Source of the DNA: JACPRL01 sp035573715
GTDB lineage: Bacteria; Acidobacteriota; Terriglobia; Acidiferrales; 2-02-FULL-67-57
DNA: 23,885 nucleotides
Assembly: GCA_035573715.1 (NCBI GenBank)
Contig: DATLZZ010000021.1
Span: 1 to 23,885 of the forward strand
Direction of reading: 5' to 3'
A program made the translations under genes and the position numbers. Positions 7,266 to 14,462 of this stretch are shown here, one piece after another (within the stretch, counting starts at the first letter, position 1; every line of letters starts with the position of its first letter). The notes under the pieces were generated by a model. It did not search any database, had not been told where the DNA came from, and saw only the letters and a list, made by a program, of their open reading frames with translations.

Positions 7266-8561
7266 ATGAACTCACCCCGCGAACCTCGCATCCCTATGCA
7301 GCTCCGCGTCGAAATCCACGGCACCGACTGGGAAGGCAAGCCCTACCAGGAGAATGCCTTCACCGCCAACATCAGCCGCACCGGCACGCGGCTCAGCCGT
7401 GCCGCGGCGCTCCGCCATCCCGGCGAACGGGTCGAGCTGCGCCGCGGCAAGGAGAAAGCGCCCTACAGCGTCGTCTGGATTGGTGCGCCCGGCTCCCCGG
7501 TCGCCGGCCAGGTGGGCATGCGCTTGCTCGACCCGGTCAAGAACATCTGGGGCGTCCCGCTGCCGCCGCCGGTGCTGGTTTCTTCCGAGGAAGAGTGGAA
7601 GGAACTCTCCGCCGGCCTGCCGCCCATCCCGGCCATCAACGAGGCCGAAGAGACGCCGGCGACGCCCGAAGCCGTCTCCGCCGTTGCGACCGAAGAGGCT
7701 GAGGCCGAGGAAGAGTCAGGCTTCACGGGGTTCACAGCTACGCCTCCGGCTCCCCCTGAGTCGGCCGCGCCAGCTCCTGAAACTCGCAGTTCCGATTCGC
7801 TCGAGGCTGCCTTCACGCGCCTGCAATCCGACGCGCCCCCTGCGGAGGCCGAACAGGGTGCGGTCACCGAGGAGCTGGCCGTCACCGAGGAACCGGCGCC
7901 GGTCTACACCGAGCCGGCGCAAATCGCCTTTGACGCCGACGACAACCAGGCCGCGCCGGCCGAGTTCCCCGAACCCTCCGTGCCGCCTGATACAGTCACC
8001 TACGGCCCGCAGTTTCTGCCCGAGCCTTCCACGCCCGCTGCGAGGCCTTTTTACACTCGCCCCGTCATTTACCTTGGCCTCGGCGCCGCCTTGGTGCTTC
8101 TGCTGATTCTGAATTGGAGCCGAACTCGCACCGTGCCCGCCAGCCCGCAGGGCGAGTCGCCCGTCGCCGCCTCCACCGCTGAGCCCGCCGCCCCGCCGCC
8201 GGTACCTGTTCAGGAAGCACAGCCCGCACCGACACAGCCTGCGCCGGCGCAGCCGGCGCAGACCATGCAGATCGAAGCGGTGCTGCCGGAGCCGCAAGCT
8301 GCGGCGCGCACCGAGCCCGCCGCGGTGGGAACCTTTGCCGTCCAGGTTGGTGCCTACGAAAGCGCCGAGACCGCGCAGGCGCTCGCCACTTCTCTCGGCG
8401 CGCGCTACGACTGCAAGGGCGTGGTCGACACCGTGCAAGCCGGCGGCAAGACGCTGCACCGCGTCCGGCTTATCGCCGGAACTCAAGCCGACGCCCAAGC
8501 CCTCGCTGCCCGCGTCCGCCGCGAGCGCGCCTCCGACGCCATCGTCGTCCGCCAAGAGTAG
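7266..8561 (+). CDS. PilZ domain - transmembrane - SPOR domain protein
   Basis: A 431-aa single-pass membrane protein. Residues about 1-105 are PilZ-like (RIPMQLRVEI, FTANISRTGTRL, GMRLLDP). The N-x-S-x-x-G core of the c-di-GMP motif is present at about 35-40, but the first Arg of the usual RxxxR is displaced, so nucleotide binding is uncertain. A long acidic Glu/Pro/Ala linker (about 120-260) leads to one hydrophobic helix (YLGLGAALVLLLILNW, about 267-284), a second Ala/Pro-rich linker, and a C-terminal SPOR domain (about 353-430: GTFAVQVGAYESAETAQALA). SPOR domains bind glycan strands stripped of stem peptides at division sites. The topology puts PilZ in the cytoplasm and SPOR in the periplasm. 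The start is supported by AAAGG 11 nt upstream and a strong promoter. Confidence 0.88.
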   Translation: MNSPREPRIPMQLRVEIHGTDWEGKPYQENAFTANISRTGTRLSRAAALRHPGERVELRRGKEKAPYSVVWIGAPGSPVAGQVGMRLLDPVKNIWGVPLPPPVLVSSEEEWKELSAGLPPIPAINEAEETPATPEAVSAVATEEAEAEEESGFTGFTATPPAPPESAAPAPETRSSDSLEAAFTRLQSDAPPAEAEQGAVTEELAVTEEPAPVYTEPAQIAFDADDNQAAPAEFPEPSVPPDTVTYGPQFLPEPSTPAARPFYTRPVIYLGLGAALVLLLILNWSRTRTVPASPQGESPVAASTAEPAAPPPVPVQEAQPAPTQPAPAQPAQTMQIEAVLPEPQAAARTEPAAVGTFAVQVGAYESAETAQALATSLGARYDCKGVVDTVQAGGKTLHRVRLIAGTQADAQALAARVRRERASDAIVVRQE

Positions 8562-8672
8562 GTTTTTGGCTGACGGCTGATAGCTCCCTGCTGAGCGCTA
8601 CCCGCCGATTTATGTACCAAACCGCTCCTCGCCTGCGTATCATTGGAGAATCCCGAAGCGAGGTGACGCCGC

Positions 8673-9698
8673 ATGAGCGAGCCCAAAGACGACGCCAGGA
8701 TTCCTCGAGTTTGCCCCGATAAAGGCGGGGTTGACCGCCGCGACTTCCTCAAACTGGGCACCGCCGCCACCCTCGGCTTCTTCGCTGGCGCGCTGCCTGC
8801 CGGCGCGCAGAAGGCGCTGCCGCCGCTTCCCGAGAACCCGCGCACGCGCGACGCCATGCCCACGCGCAACCTGGGCAAGACCGGCTACCGAACTGCCATC
8901 TTCAGCCTCGGCGGCCAGGCGGCCATCGAGAAGCCGGAGAATTACGACGTCGCCGTCCCCATCATCGAGCGCGCCCTCGACCTCGGCGTCAACTACATTG
9001 ACACTGCCGCCGCCTATGGCCGCCCTGATCGCTGGAGCCAGCGCTACATCGGCCAGGTGCTCAAGCGGCGCCGCCACGAGACCTTTCTCGCCACCAAGAC
9101 CCACGACCGCACCCGCGACGGCTCCTGGAAGTTGCTCGAAGACTCCCTCAACCTGTTGCAGACCGACCACCTCGACCTCTGGCAGATTCACAACCTCTCC
9201 CGCATGGAGCAGGTCGAGCAGATTTTCGCCCCCGACGGTGCCCTCAAGGCGCTGGTCGAAGCCCGCGAGCAAAAGATCGTCCGCTACCTCGGCGTCACCG
9301 GCCACGCCGACCCTGACGTGCTTATCGAAGCCATCCGTCGTTTTCCCTTCGATTGCATCCTGCTCGCCCTGAACGCGGCCGACAAATACCACAAGAGCTT
9401 CATCGCCGAACTCCTGCCGCTGGTGGTCGAAAAGCAGATGGGGATCATCGGAATGAAAGTCCCGGCTCGCGGTCGCATCTTGGGCGAGAGGGGAATCACG
9501 ATGCGGCAGGCTTATGACTACGTGCTTTCGCTTCCGGTCAGCACCGTAATCATCGGCGTCGACTCCATCCCGCAGCTCGAGGAAAACGTCGAGCTCGCCC
9601 GCACCTTCACGCCGCTCAACGACAAGCAAATGACTGAACTCGTCGCCCGCGTCGAGCCCATCCACCGCGACGCCCTCTTCTTCCGCCGCTGGACCTAG
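8673..9698 (+). CDS. Tat-exported aldo/keto reductase
   Basis: A 341-aa protein. It begins with a twin-arginine signal (RRDFLKL, R22-R23, then a hydrophobic stretch ending LPAGAQ near 46), so it should be folded in the cytoplasm, with cofactor, before export. The rest is an aldo/keto reductase TIM barrel with all four catalytic residues visible: D110 (NYIDTAAAYG), Y115, K142 (LATKTH) and H173 (QIHNL). Such enzymes reduce or oxidise carbonyl/alcohol groups using NAD(P)H; how one works outside the cytoplasm is unclear, and many bacterial genomes carry these Tat-linked versions with unknown substrates. The ribosome-binding site is GAGGTGA at about 8660. No partner gene is adjacent; the next gene is convergent. 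Confidence 0.9.
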   Translation: MSEPKDDARIPRVCPDKGGVDRRDFLKLGTAATLGFFAGALPAGAQKALPPLPENPRTRDAMPTRNLGKTGYRTAIFSLGGQAAIEKPENYDVAVPIIERALDLGVNYIDTAAAYGRPDRWSQRYIGQVLKRRRHETFLATKTHDRTRDGSWKLLEDSLNLLQTDHLDLWQIHNLSRMEQVEQIFAPDGALKALVEAREQKIVRYLGVTGHADPDVLIEAIRRFPFDCILLALNAADKYHKSFIAELLPLVVEKQMGIIGMKVPARGRILGERGITMRQAYDYVLSLPVSTVIIGVDSIPQLEENVELARTFTPLNDKQMTELVARVEPIHRDALFFRRWT

Positions 9699-9730
9699 AC
9701 ACCCAATCAGCAATATGTGGTGTTATCTTG

Positions 9731-9777
9731 AATGGCGTCCCGATGAAATCGGGACGCTATGAGGGGTCTGTTTTTTT
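9731..9777. repeat. Intergenic hairpin repeat (copy 4), likely bidirectional terminator
   Basis: The core GTCCCGATGAAATCGGGAC (9737-9755), extended by flanking GC pairs to a stem of about 10 bp, is identical to 3654-3672. It ends GGGGTCTGTTTTTTT, running into the stop codon of the kinase gene. It sits between two convergent genes and could terminate the reductase transcript. The GGTCTGTTTTTTT end resembles the GGACCTGCTTTT end of copies 2 and 3. Confidence 0.7.
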
Positions 9778-11955
9778 ACTTGAACAGTTCCTGGAACCGC
9801 GCGTGGCCGCGCAGGTTGTCGAGGTCAGAGTCGTGCTCGGCCCAGCGCTTGTACCAATAGGCGTGGGTCATCGCCTTCTCCAGGCAGTCAATGGCTTCTT
9901 CCACCTGACCTTGGAGCGAGTAGACGCAAGCCACGTTGTAGAGAATCCCGCAGTCCTCGGGGTCAATCGCCAGCGCCCGTCGCGCCCAATCGAGGCTGCG
10001 GGACTTCTCGCCCAACTGGCAGAGCGCATTGGCGCCCAGGTAGAGCGCCCGCGCATCGTCCGGGTGCAGTTCCAGGTGTTTCTCGGCTGCGATCAGCGCG
10101 CGACGATTGGCGTTCTTGGCCTCCTCGTCCTGTCCGAGACTCCGGTAGACCATCCCGAGCAGTTGCGGCGCCTGGTAGTCTTCTGGTTTCACCTGCGACG
10201 CCTTCTCGAACAGCCGCGCCGCTTCCTCCAGCTTCCCCTGCTGGAAGCAGGATCGCGCGTAGAAGTAGTAGCCCTCGAACAGCTTCGGGTCGAGCCGCGT
10301 CGCCGTTTCGAATTCCACCTGCGCGTCGTCGTAGCGTTTGCTGAGCGAGATGGCCAGCCCCCGCGAGACGTGCGCTTCGGCCAGCTCGGGGTCGAGCAGC
10401 AGCGCCCGGCGGCTTGCCTCCTCCGCCGCTTTCAGGTTCTCCTCGCTGGCGTCCCAGTACATATAGAGGTAGGAGTGGCAGTCGGCGATGCCGGCGTAGG
10501 CGCGCGCGTAGCCGGGGTCGATCTCAATCGCCCGCGTGAAAAGCTGGCGCGCATAGTCGTAGCCCCGCCGACGGAACTGGTGGAAGAACTGCCGCCCCCG
10601 TAGGTAATAGTCGTACGCTTTGGCATCCGCTGTCGGCACTTTGGCGATGGCCTTCTTTTCCTGCTCGGTCAGCACTACCTGCATGGCTTTGGCGATGCTG
10701 CGCACAATCTCATCCTGGATGGCGAAAACATCTTCCATCTGCCGGTCGTAGCGCTCCGCCCAGGCGCCGTGCCCGGTTTCGGTCTCGATGAGCTGCGCGT
10801 TGACTCGCAGCCGCGTCCCGGCGCGCCGCACGCTGCCTTCGAGCACGTAGGTGGCGTTCAACAGCTGACCCACCTGGGTCGCCGTCTGACCCTTGTCGCG
10901 GAAGGCCAGCACCGCCGAGCGCGACAGCACGTGCAGGCCTTTGAGTTTGAACAACTCGGTAATCAGATCCTCGGTGATGCCGTCGCGGAAGTACTCGTCT
11001 TCCTTGTCGCCGCTCAGATTCTCGAAGTAAAGCACGGCCAGCGTCTTTTCTCTTTCCGGTGCGGTGGCCACCGTTCCCGTAGCCACTCGTCCCGAGTCCA
11101 GTTGCTGCCGCAGCCGCTTCAGGTCGGCGCGGAAGTCGGCCGCGGTCTGGTAGCGGGAGTCGCGGTTCTTTTCCAGCGCCTTTTGGATGATGCGGTCGAG
11201 TTCGACGGGCAGGTCGGCGTTCAGCCGAGCTGGCGCGGTGGGTGCGCGGTGCAGAATGGCGTCGAAGACCACCGCCGAGGTGTTACCGCTGAACGCTTGC
11301 TTGCCCGTGGCCATCTCGTAGAGCACCGCGCCCAGCGAAAACAAGTCTGTGCGCGCGTCCAGCTCTTCGCCGCGCGCCTGCTCGGGCGACATGTAGGCCA
11401 CGGTGCCCACCGCTGAGCCGGGACTGGTCAGGTTCGGATCCATCGTGGCCGCGTCGTCGGCCTGGGTGGCTGTAGTGCCCCCGCGCGCAACCAGTTTGGC
11501 CAGGCCGAAGTCAAGAATCTTGGCCTGCTGCCGCTCGGTAATGAACAGGTTTCCCGGCTTGATGTCGCGGTGAATCACGCCGCGCTTGTGGGCCGCGTCC
11601 AGCGCGTCGGCGATTTGCAGGCCCACTCCAATACCTGGTCGGCGGGAATCGGTGTGCTCTCGATGCGCCGCGAGAGCGGCTGCCCCTCCAGCAGCTCCAT
11701 CACGATGAACGGCCGGCCTTCGTGCTCGCCGATGTCGTAAATGGTGCAGATGTGCGGATGGTTGAGCGCGGAGGCGGTGCGCGCTTCGCGTTGGAACCGC
11801 TCCACCGCTGCGCGGTCGCGGGAAATCTCTTCGGGAAGGAACTTCAGCCCAACCGGGCGGCCCAAGCGCACGTCTTCGGCCTTGTAAACGACACCCATCC
11901 CGCCGCCGCCCAGCTTTTCCAGTACACGATAGTGACCTACAGTTTGTCCGATCAT
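9776..11955 (-). CDS. Ser/Thr protein kinase with TolB/FlgO-like and TPR domains, disrupted by one frameshift
   Basis: The reading frame is split. The N-lobe (from MIGQTVGHYRVLEKLGGGGMGVVYK, with the glycine loop at 15-21, VGLKFL K38, and VMELLEG) is in one frame. The catalytic core (VIHRDIKPGN, ILDFGLAKL, YMSPEQARGE) and everything after it are in another. The break is at 11622-11624, where GAGTGGGCCTGC on the coding strand would restore EW-GLQIADALDAAHKRG if one G were added to the GGG run. The span is 2180 nt, one base short of a whole 727 codons. After the kinase comes a TolB/FlgO-like domain (VLYFENLSGDKEDEYFRDGITEDLITEL) and at least five TPR-like repeats. No membrane helix is seen, so it is cytoplasmic. 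Start 11955 is preferred because upstream ATGs overlap the -10 box. A sequencing indel is more likely than real loss. Confidence 0.88.
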
Positions 11956-11980
11956 GAGTTCGCGCTGAAGTGAGAGCGGC

Positions 11981-12009
11981 ATCATAGGGTAGGCGTCCCC
12001 GCAAGTCAA
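11981..12009 (-). promoter_or_regulatory. Sigma70-type promoter of the kinase gene
   Basis: On the minus strand TTGACT (12009-12004), 17 nt, TATGAT (11986-11981). Transcription should start near 11974, about 20 nt before the ATG at 11955. The two alternative ATGs at 11985 and 11982 fall inside the -10 box and cannot be in the message. No Shine-Dalgarno is visible in the short leader. Confidence 0.75.
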
Positions 12010-12021
12010 ACGCCGCCGAGT

Positions 12022-12027
12022 TAGAAT
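12022..12027 (+). promoter_or_regulatory. -10 box placing the start codon at the transcript 5' end
   Basis: TAGAAT at 12022-12027 is followed by 7 nt and then ATG at 12035, the spacing expected when the start codon is the first transcribed base. No ribosome-binding site is present. The -35 region overlaps that of the divergent kinase promoter and is poorly conserved. Confidence 0.45.
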
Positions 12028-12034
12028 TGGCTCC

Positions 12035-12805
12035 ATGGAAGCGGGGCGACATCGCGTGGCGCTCATACTTTTGGTTGCGGCCTTGATGGGCCTGGCGGTT
12101 CGGGTGGCGTCGGCACAGCGCTACGAGGATTTCACCACGCCCACGCCGCTGGCCCACGGCGACTACCTGGTCATCGGCTTTCAGGGCGGGCGCCGGGCGT
12201 GGGACGATGAGAGCGAAGGCGTGCGCCGGCTGGCACTGAAACTGCGCGCCGCCAACCTGCCCGGCGTTCACGTCGAAACGGTCGAGAACCGGCGCCGGGA
12301 CATCGCGTTGCAACTCGTGCACAACGCCCTCGACCGCAACCGCGACGGCCAACTCGACCCGCAGGAGCGCGCCTCAGCCCGCATCATTGTCTATGGCCAG
12401 AGCTTCGGCGGGGCCGCCGTGGTGAAGTTCGCCAGGCATCTTGCGGCGCAGGGGATTCCCGTTCTGCTCACGGTACAAATCGACAGCGTCGGCCGCGACG
12501 ACGCCCTCATCCCGCCCAACGTGCGCCGCGCCGCCAACCTTTATCAGAGCGACGGCCTGCTGATTCGCGGCGAGCCGGAAATTCGCGCCCAAGACCCGGC
12601 GCAAACTACCATCCTCGGCAATTTCCTGTTCAGTTACAAGGACAGGAAAGTGGATCTCTCCGGCGTACCGTGGTATCGGAAGATTTTCCGCGCCGACCAC
12701 AGCCGCATGAACATCGACCCGGAGGTTTGGGCCAAAGTCGAAGAGTTGATTGGAGTCGAAATTCGGCCCCCAACTTCTCTTGACACTGTTCCGTCGGAGA
12801 GGTAG
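12035..12805 (+). CDS. Secreted alpha/beta-hydrolase-like protein with an EF-hand loop
   Basis: A 256-aa protein with an N-terminal signal peptide (about 1-28, ending VASAQ). The sequence YGQSFGGAAVVKFARHLA (about 120-137) is a GxSxG nucleophile elbow after a hydrophobic strand (ARIIVY), as in lipase/esterase-type alpha/beta hydrolases; S123 is the candidate nucleophile. HSRMNID near the C-terminus may supply the His. Just before the elbow, residues 100-111 read DRNRDGQLDPQE, a textbook 12-residue EF-hand calcium loop (D1, N3, D5, G6, L8, D9, E12). The substrate is unknown; similar proteins are usually annotated hypothetical. It is divergent from the kinase gene with 79 nt between their ATGs and appears to have a leaderless promoter. 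Confidence 0.75.
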   Translation: MEAGRHRVALILLVAALMGLAVRVASAQRYEDFTTPTPLAHGDYLVIGFQGGRRAWDDESEGVRRLALKLRAANLPGVHVETVENRRRDIALQLVHNALDRNRDGQLDPQERASARIIVYGQSFGGAAVVKFARHLAAQGIPVLLTVQIDSVGRDDALIPPNVRRAANLYQSDGLLIRGEPEIRAQDPAQTTILGNFLFSYKDRKVDLSGVPWYRKIFRADHSRMNIDPEVWAKVEELIGVEIRPPTSLDTVPSER

Positions 12806-12808
12806 CCT
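12780..12808 (+). promoter_or_regulatory. Candidate promoter for the gene at 12876
   Basis: TTGACA (12780-12785), 17 nt, TAGCCT (12803-12808), lying across the 3' end of the preceding gene. Transcription would start near 12815, about 60 nt before the ATG. Confidence 0.5.
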
Positions 12809-12875
12809 GCCGTCAGGCCGGGAGACTCACGAACGCTCGCCTTGCTCCAATTCCCTCAGTCGGCCGGAAAGACCG

Positions 12876-13421
12876 ATGTACCGTTGGCAGCCGTTTTGGT
12901 TCTTCTTTTTGGCCGCCATTGCCGTGGACGCCGCCGCCCAGAAGGAAACGCCTGCCGCTGCGGGTCGAGTCTGCCTCGAGCTTTTCTGCGAATCCGACCG
13001 CGTCCCCGGCGAACAGTTCGCCGCGCGGCTTCTGCTGCTGCCCCGCCGCCCGCAGCCGCAGCCGCAGTACACCTATCCGTTCGAGAAATACCACGGGCGC
13101 TTCCACAAGGACGCGCTGCATCCCTGGGTGGTCACGCCCATCATCAGCTACCGCGACCAGGACTCGGTTTTCTTCAAGCAGTGGGGATCGGGCCGCAAGG
13201 GGTTCGACCTCATCCAGTTCGGCGCCGGGCGCTTCGGGTTCGGCCCTGAGACCCAGCGCGTTCTGATTACCGAGGGCGATCGCCGCTCCTCCATGCCCTT
13301 CGGGTCGGAGAATTGCGCCGCCAGCGGATTCCAGTACACGACGGCGTGCCAGTCGGCTTCCTACCGCGAAGGCGACCGCCGCTACGGCGTCGCCTTTCGC
13401 ATCTACTTCGGCCGCCGCTGA
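12876..13421 (+). CDS. Secreted protein of unknown function
   Basis: A 181-aa protein that I do not recognise. The ATG at 12876 is preferred over upstream in-frame codons because it opens a normal signal peptide (MYRWQPFWFFFLAAIAVDAAAQ) and has GGAAAG 7 nt upstream. The mature part has four cysteines in two pairs (CLELFC near 31-36, then ENC and TAC near 145-155), which could form disulfides. It is rich in aromatic and Arg residues (YPFEKYHGRFHKDALHPWVV, ISYRDQDSVFFKQWGSG) and ends GVAFRIYFGRR; the final aromatic-containing strand would suit a small beta structure. It converges with the M23 peptidase gene, only 10 nt separating the stops. Confidence 0.7.
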   Translation: MYRWQPFWFFFLAAIAVDAAAQKETPAAAGRVCLELFCESDRVPGEQFAARLLLLPRRPQPQPQYTYPFEKYHGRFHKDALHPWVVTPIISYRDQDSVFFKQWGSGRKGFDLIQFGAGRFGFGPETQRVLITEGDRRSSMPFGSENCAASGFQYTTACQSASYREGDRRYGVAFRIYFGRR

Positions 13422-13431
13422 ATGCTTGACC

Positions 13432-14313
13432 CTATTCCTTCAGCACTCTGACCAGCTCCAACGGGCTGACCCGCGCTCGGTTGATTCGCACTGCCCAGTG
13501 CAAGTGATCGCCGGTCACTCGACCCGTTGAGCCTACCCTTCCCACGGGAGCGCCAGCTTCCACCAACTCGCCTTCTTTCACAGCGATGGTCGCGAGATGC
13601 GCATAGAACGTGAAGAGCCCGAGTCCGTGGTCAAGCACCACGGTGTTTCCGGAGAAGAAAAACTCCTCGGCCAGCACCACGCGGCCACGCTGCGCCGCCA
13701 CCACCGGCGCGCCCTCGTCAGCGGGGAAGTCTTCGCCGGAGTGCGGCGAGCGCGGCTGCCCGTTCAGGATGCGCCGCCGCCCGAAGTTCCCGCTCGCCTT
13801 CACGCCCTCGACCGGCGCACGAAAGCCGCCGCTCCACAGGCGCTCGGGTGTCACGCCGGCGTAGATTTCCTGCAACCGCTTTGCTTCACGGTCGGCGCGT
13901 GCGCGGTCTTCCGGCGTCAGCTCGATGAAACGCCGCGGCACTCGCAGCCGCTCGACTCCGTAATCTACTTTCTTTACGCGCACCGGCACCCGGCAGCTGT
14001 TCGTGGGCGTGCCCGGAGCCGTGATCTTCAGCATAACGACGCCGGGCGCCTGGCCGAGGTCAACGCCCAGCAATGCCCGCCGAACGCCCGGTTCCGCGTC
14101 CTCCCAGAAGTGCACCGGCTTTCCTCCCCAATCCGCGCCAAACGACCCCGGCCCTCGCACCTCCACCACCACCACGCCGCCCGGCGCTACGGTCGCAGTG
14201 CTCAACCGCACTTCCGTCCCGTTCCCGCACGGTTGGACTTTCTCCGCCGCACCGGTCGGCCACGTGACCAGCAACGTTGCTCCAAGGATCAGTTGTACTC
14301 CGCGCGCTCCCAT
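13432..14313 (-). CDS. Secreted M23-family (LytM-type) zinc endopeptidase
   Basis: A 293-aa protein with an N-terminal export signal (1 to about 23), an N-terminal beta domain (about 30-115), a helical linker and a C-terminal LytM/M23 domain (about 163-290). The zinc ligands are H191 and D195 (HSGEDFPA) and H272; H239 (YAHL) and H270 (DHLHW) complete the active site. These enzymes cut peptide cross-links in peptidoglycan. All key residues are present, so it should be active rather than an EnvC/NlpD-like degenerate activator. The N-terminal domain (STATVAPGGVVVVEV) resembles beta-sandwich modules preceding M23 domains. A -10 box lies very close to the ATG. It is divergent from the M14 peptidase gene. 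Confidence 0.92.
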   Translation of the reverse strand: MGARGVQLILGATLLVTWPTGAAEKVQPCGNGTEVRLSTATVAPGGVVVVEVRGPGSFGADWGGKPVHFWEDAEPGVRRALLGVDLGQAPGVVMLKITAPGTPTNSCRVPVRVKKVDYGVERLRVPRRFIELTPEDRARADREAKRLQEIYAGVTPERLWSGGFRAPVEGVKASGNFGRRRILNGQPRSPHSGEDFPADEGAPVVAAQRGRVVLAEEFFFSGNTVVLDHGLGLFTFYAHLATIAVKEGELVEAGAPVGRVGSTGRVTGDHLHWAVRINRARVSPLELVRVLKE

Positions 14314-14323
14314 TCTCGTCTGA

Positions 14324-14329
14324 AGTATA
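14324..14329 (-). promoter_or_regulatory. Candidate -10 box of the M23 gene
   Basis: TATACT on the minus strand, 10 nt upstream of the ATG, which leaves at most a few untranslated bases. No good -35 hexamer is found 16-18 nt further up, so this is a partial promoter call. Confidence 0.35.
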
Positions 14330-14368
14330 GACCACTGGCACTGTCGGGCGGCTTTGCGCTTTCTCTTA

Positions 14369-14397
14369 TTGGCGCGGGACTGTGGCTGGTGTATAGA
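14369..14397 (+). promoter_or_regulatory. Candidate promoter of the M14-DinB-S9 operon
   Basis: TTGGCG (14369-14374), 17 nt, TATAGA (14392-14397). Expected transcription start is near 14404, about 60 nt before the ATG at 14463. Confidence 0.45.
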
Positions 14398-14462
14398 TAG
14401 GTTTCCCCGGCCGACCTGCCGGCGGCAACTCGGCTTTGACCCTTATCGTCGCGAGGGGCGTG

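Noticed and set aside
11956..12352. N-terminal extension of the kinase C-terminal frame up to 12352
   Set aside because: This stretch is antisense to the start of the secreted hydrolase-like gene and out of frame for the kinase N-lobe. The extension exists only because of the frameshift at 11622-11624.
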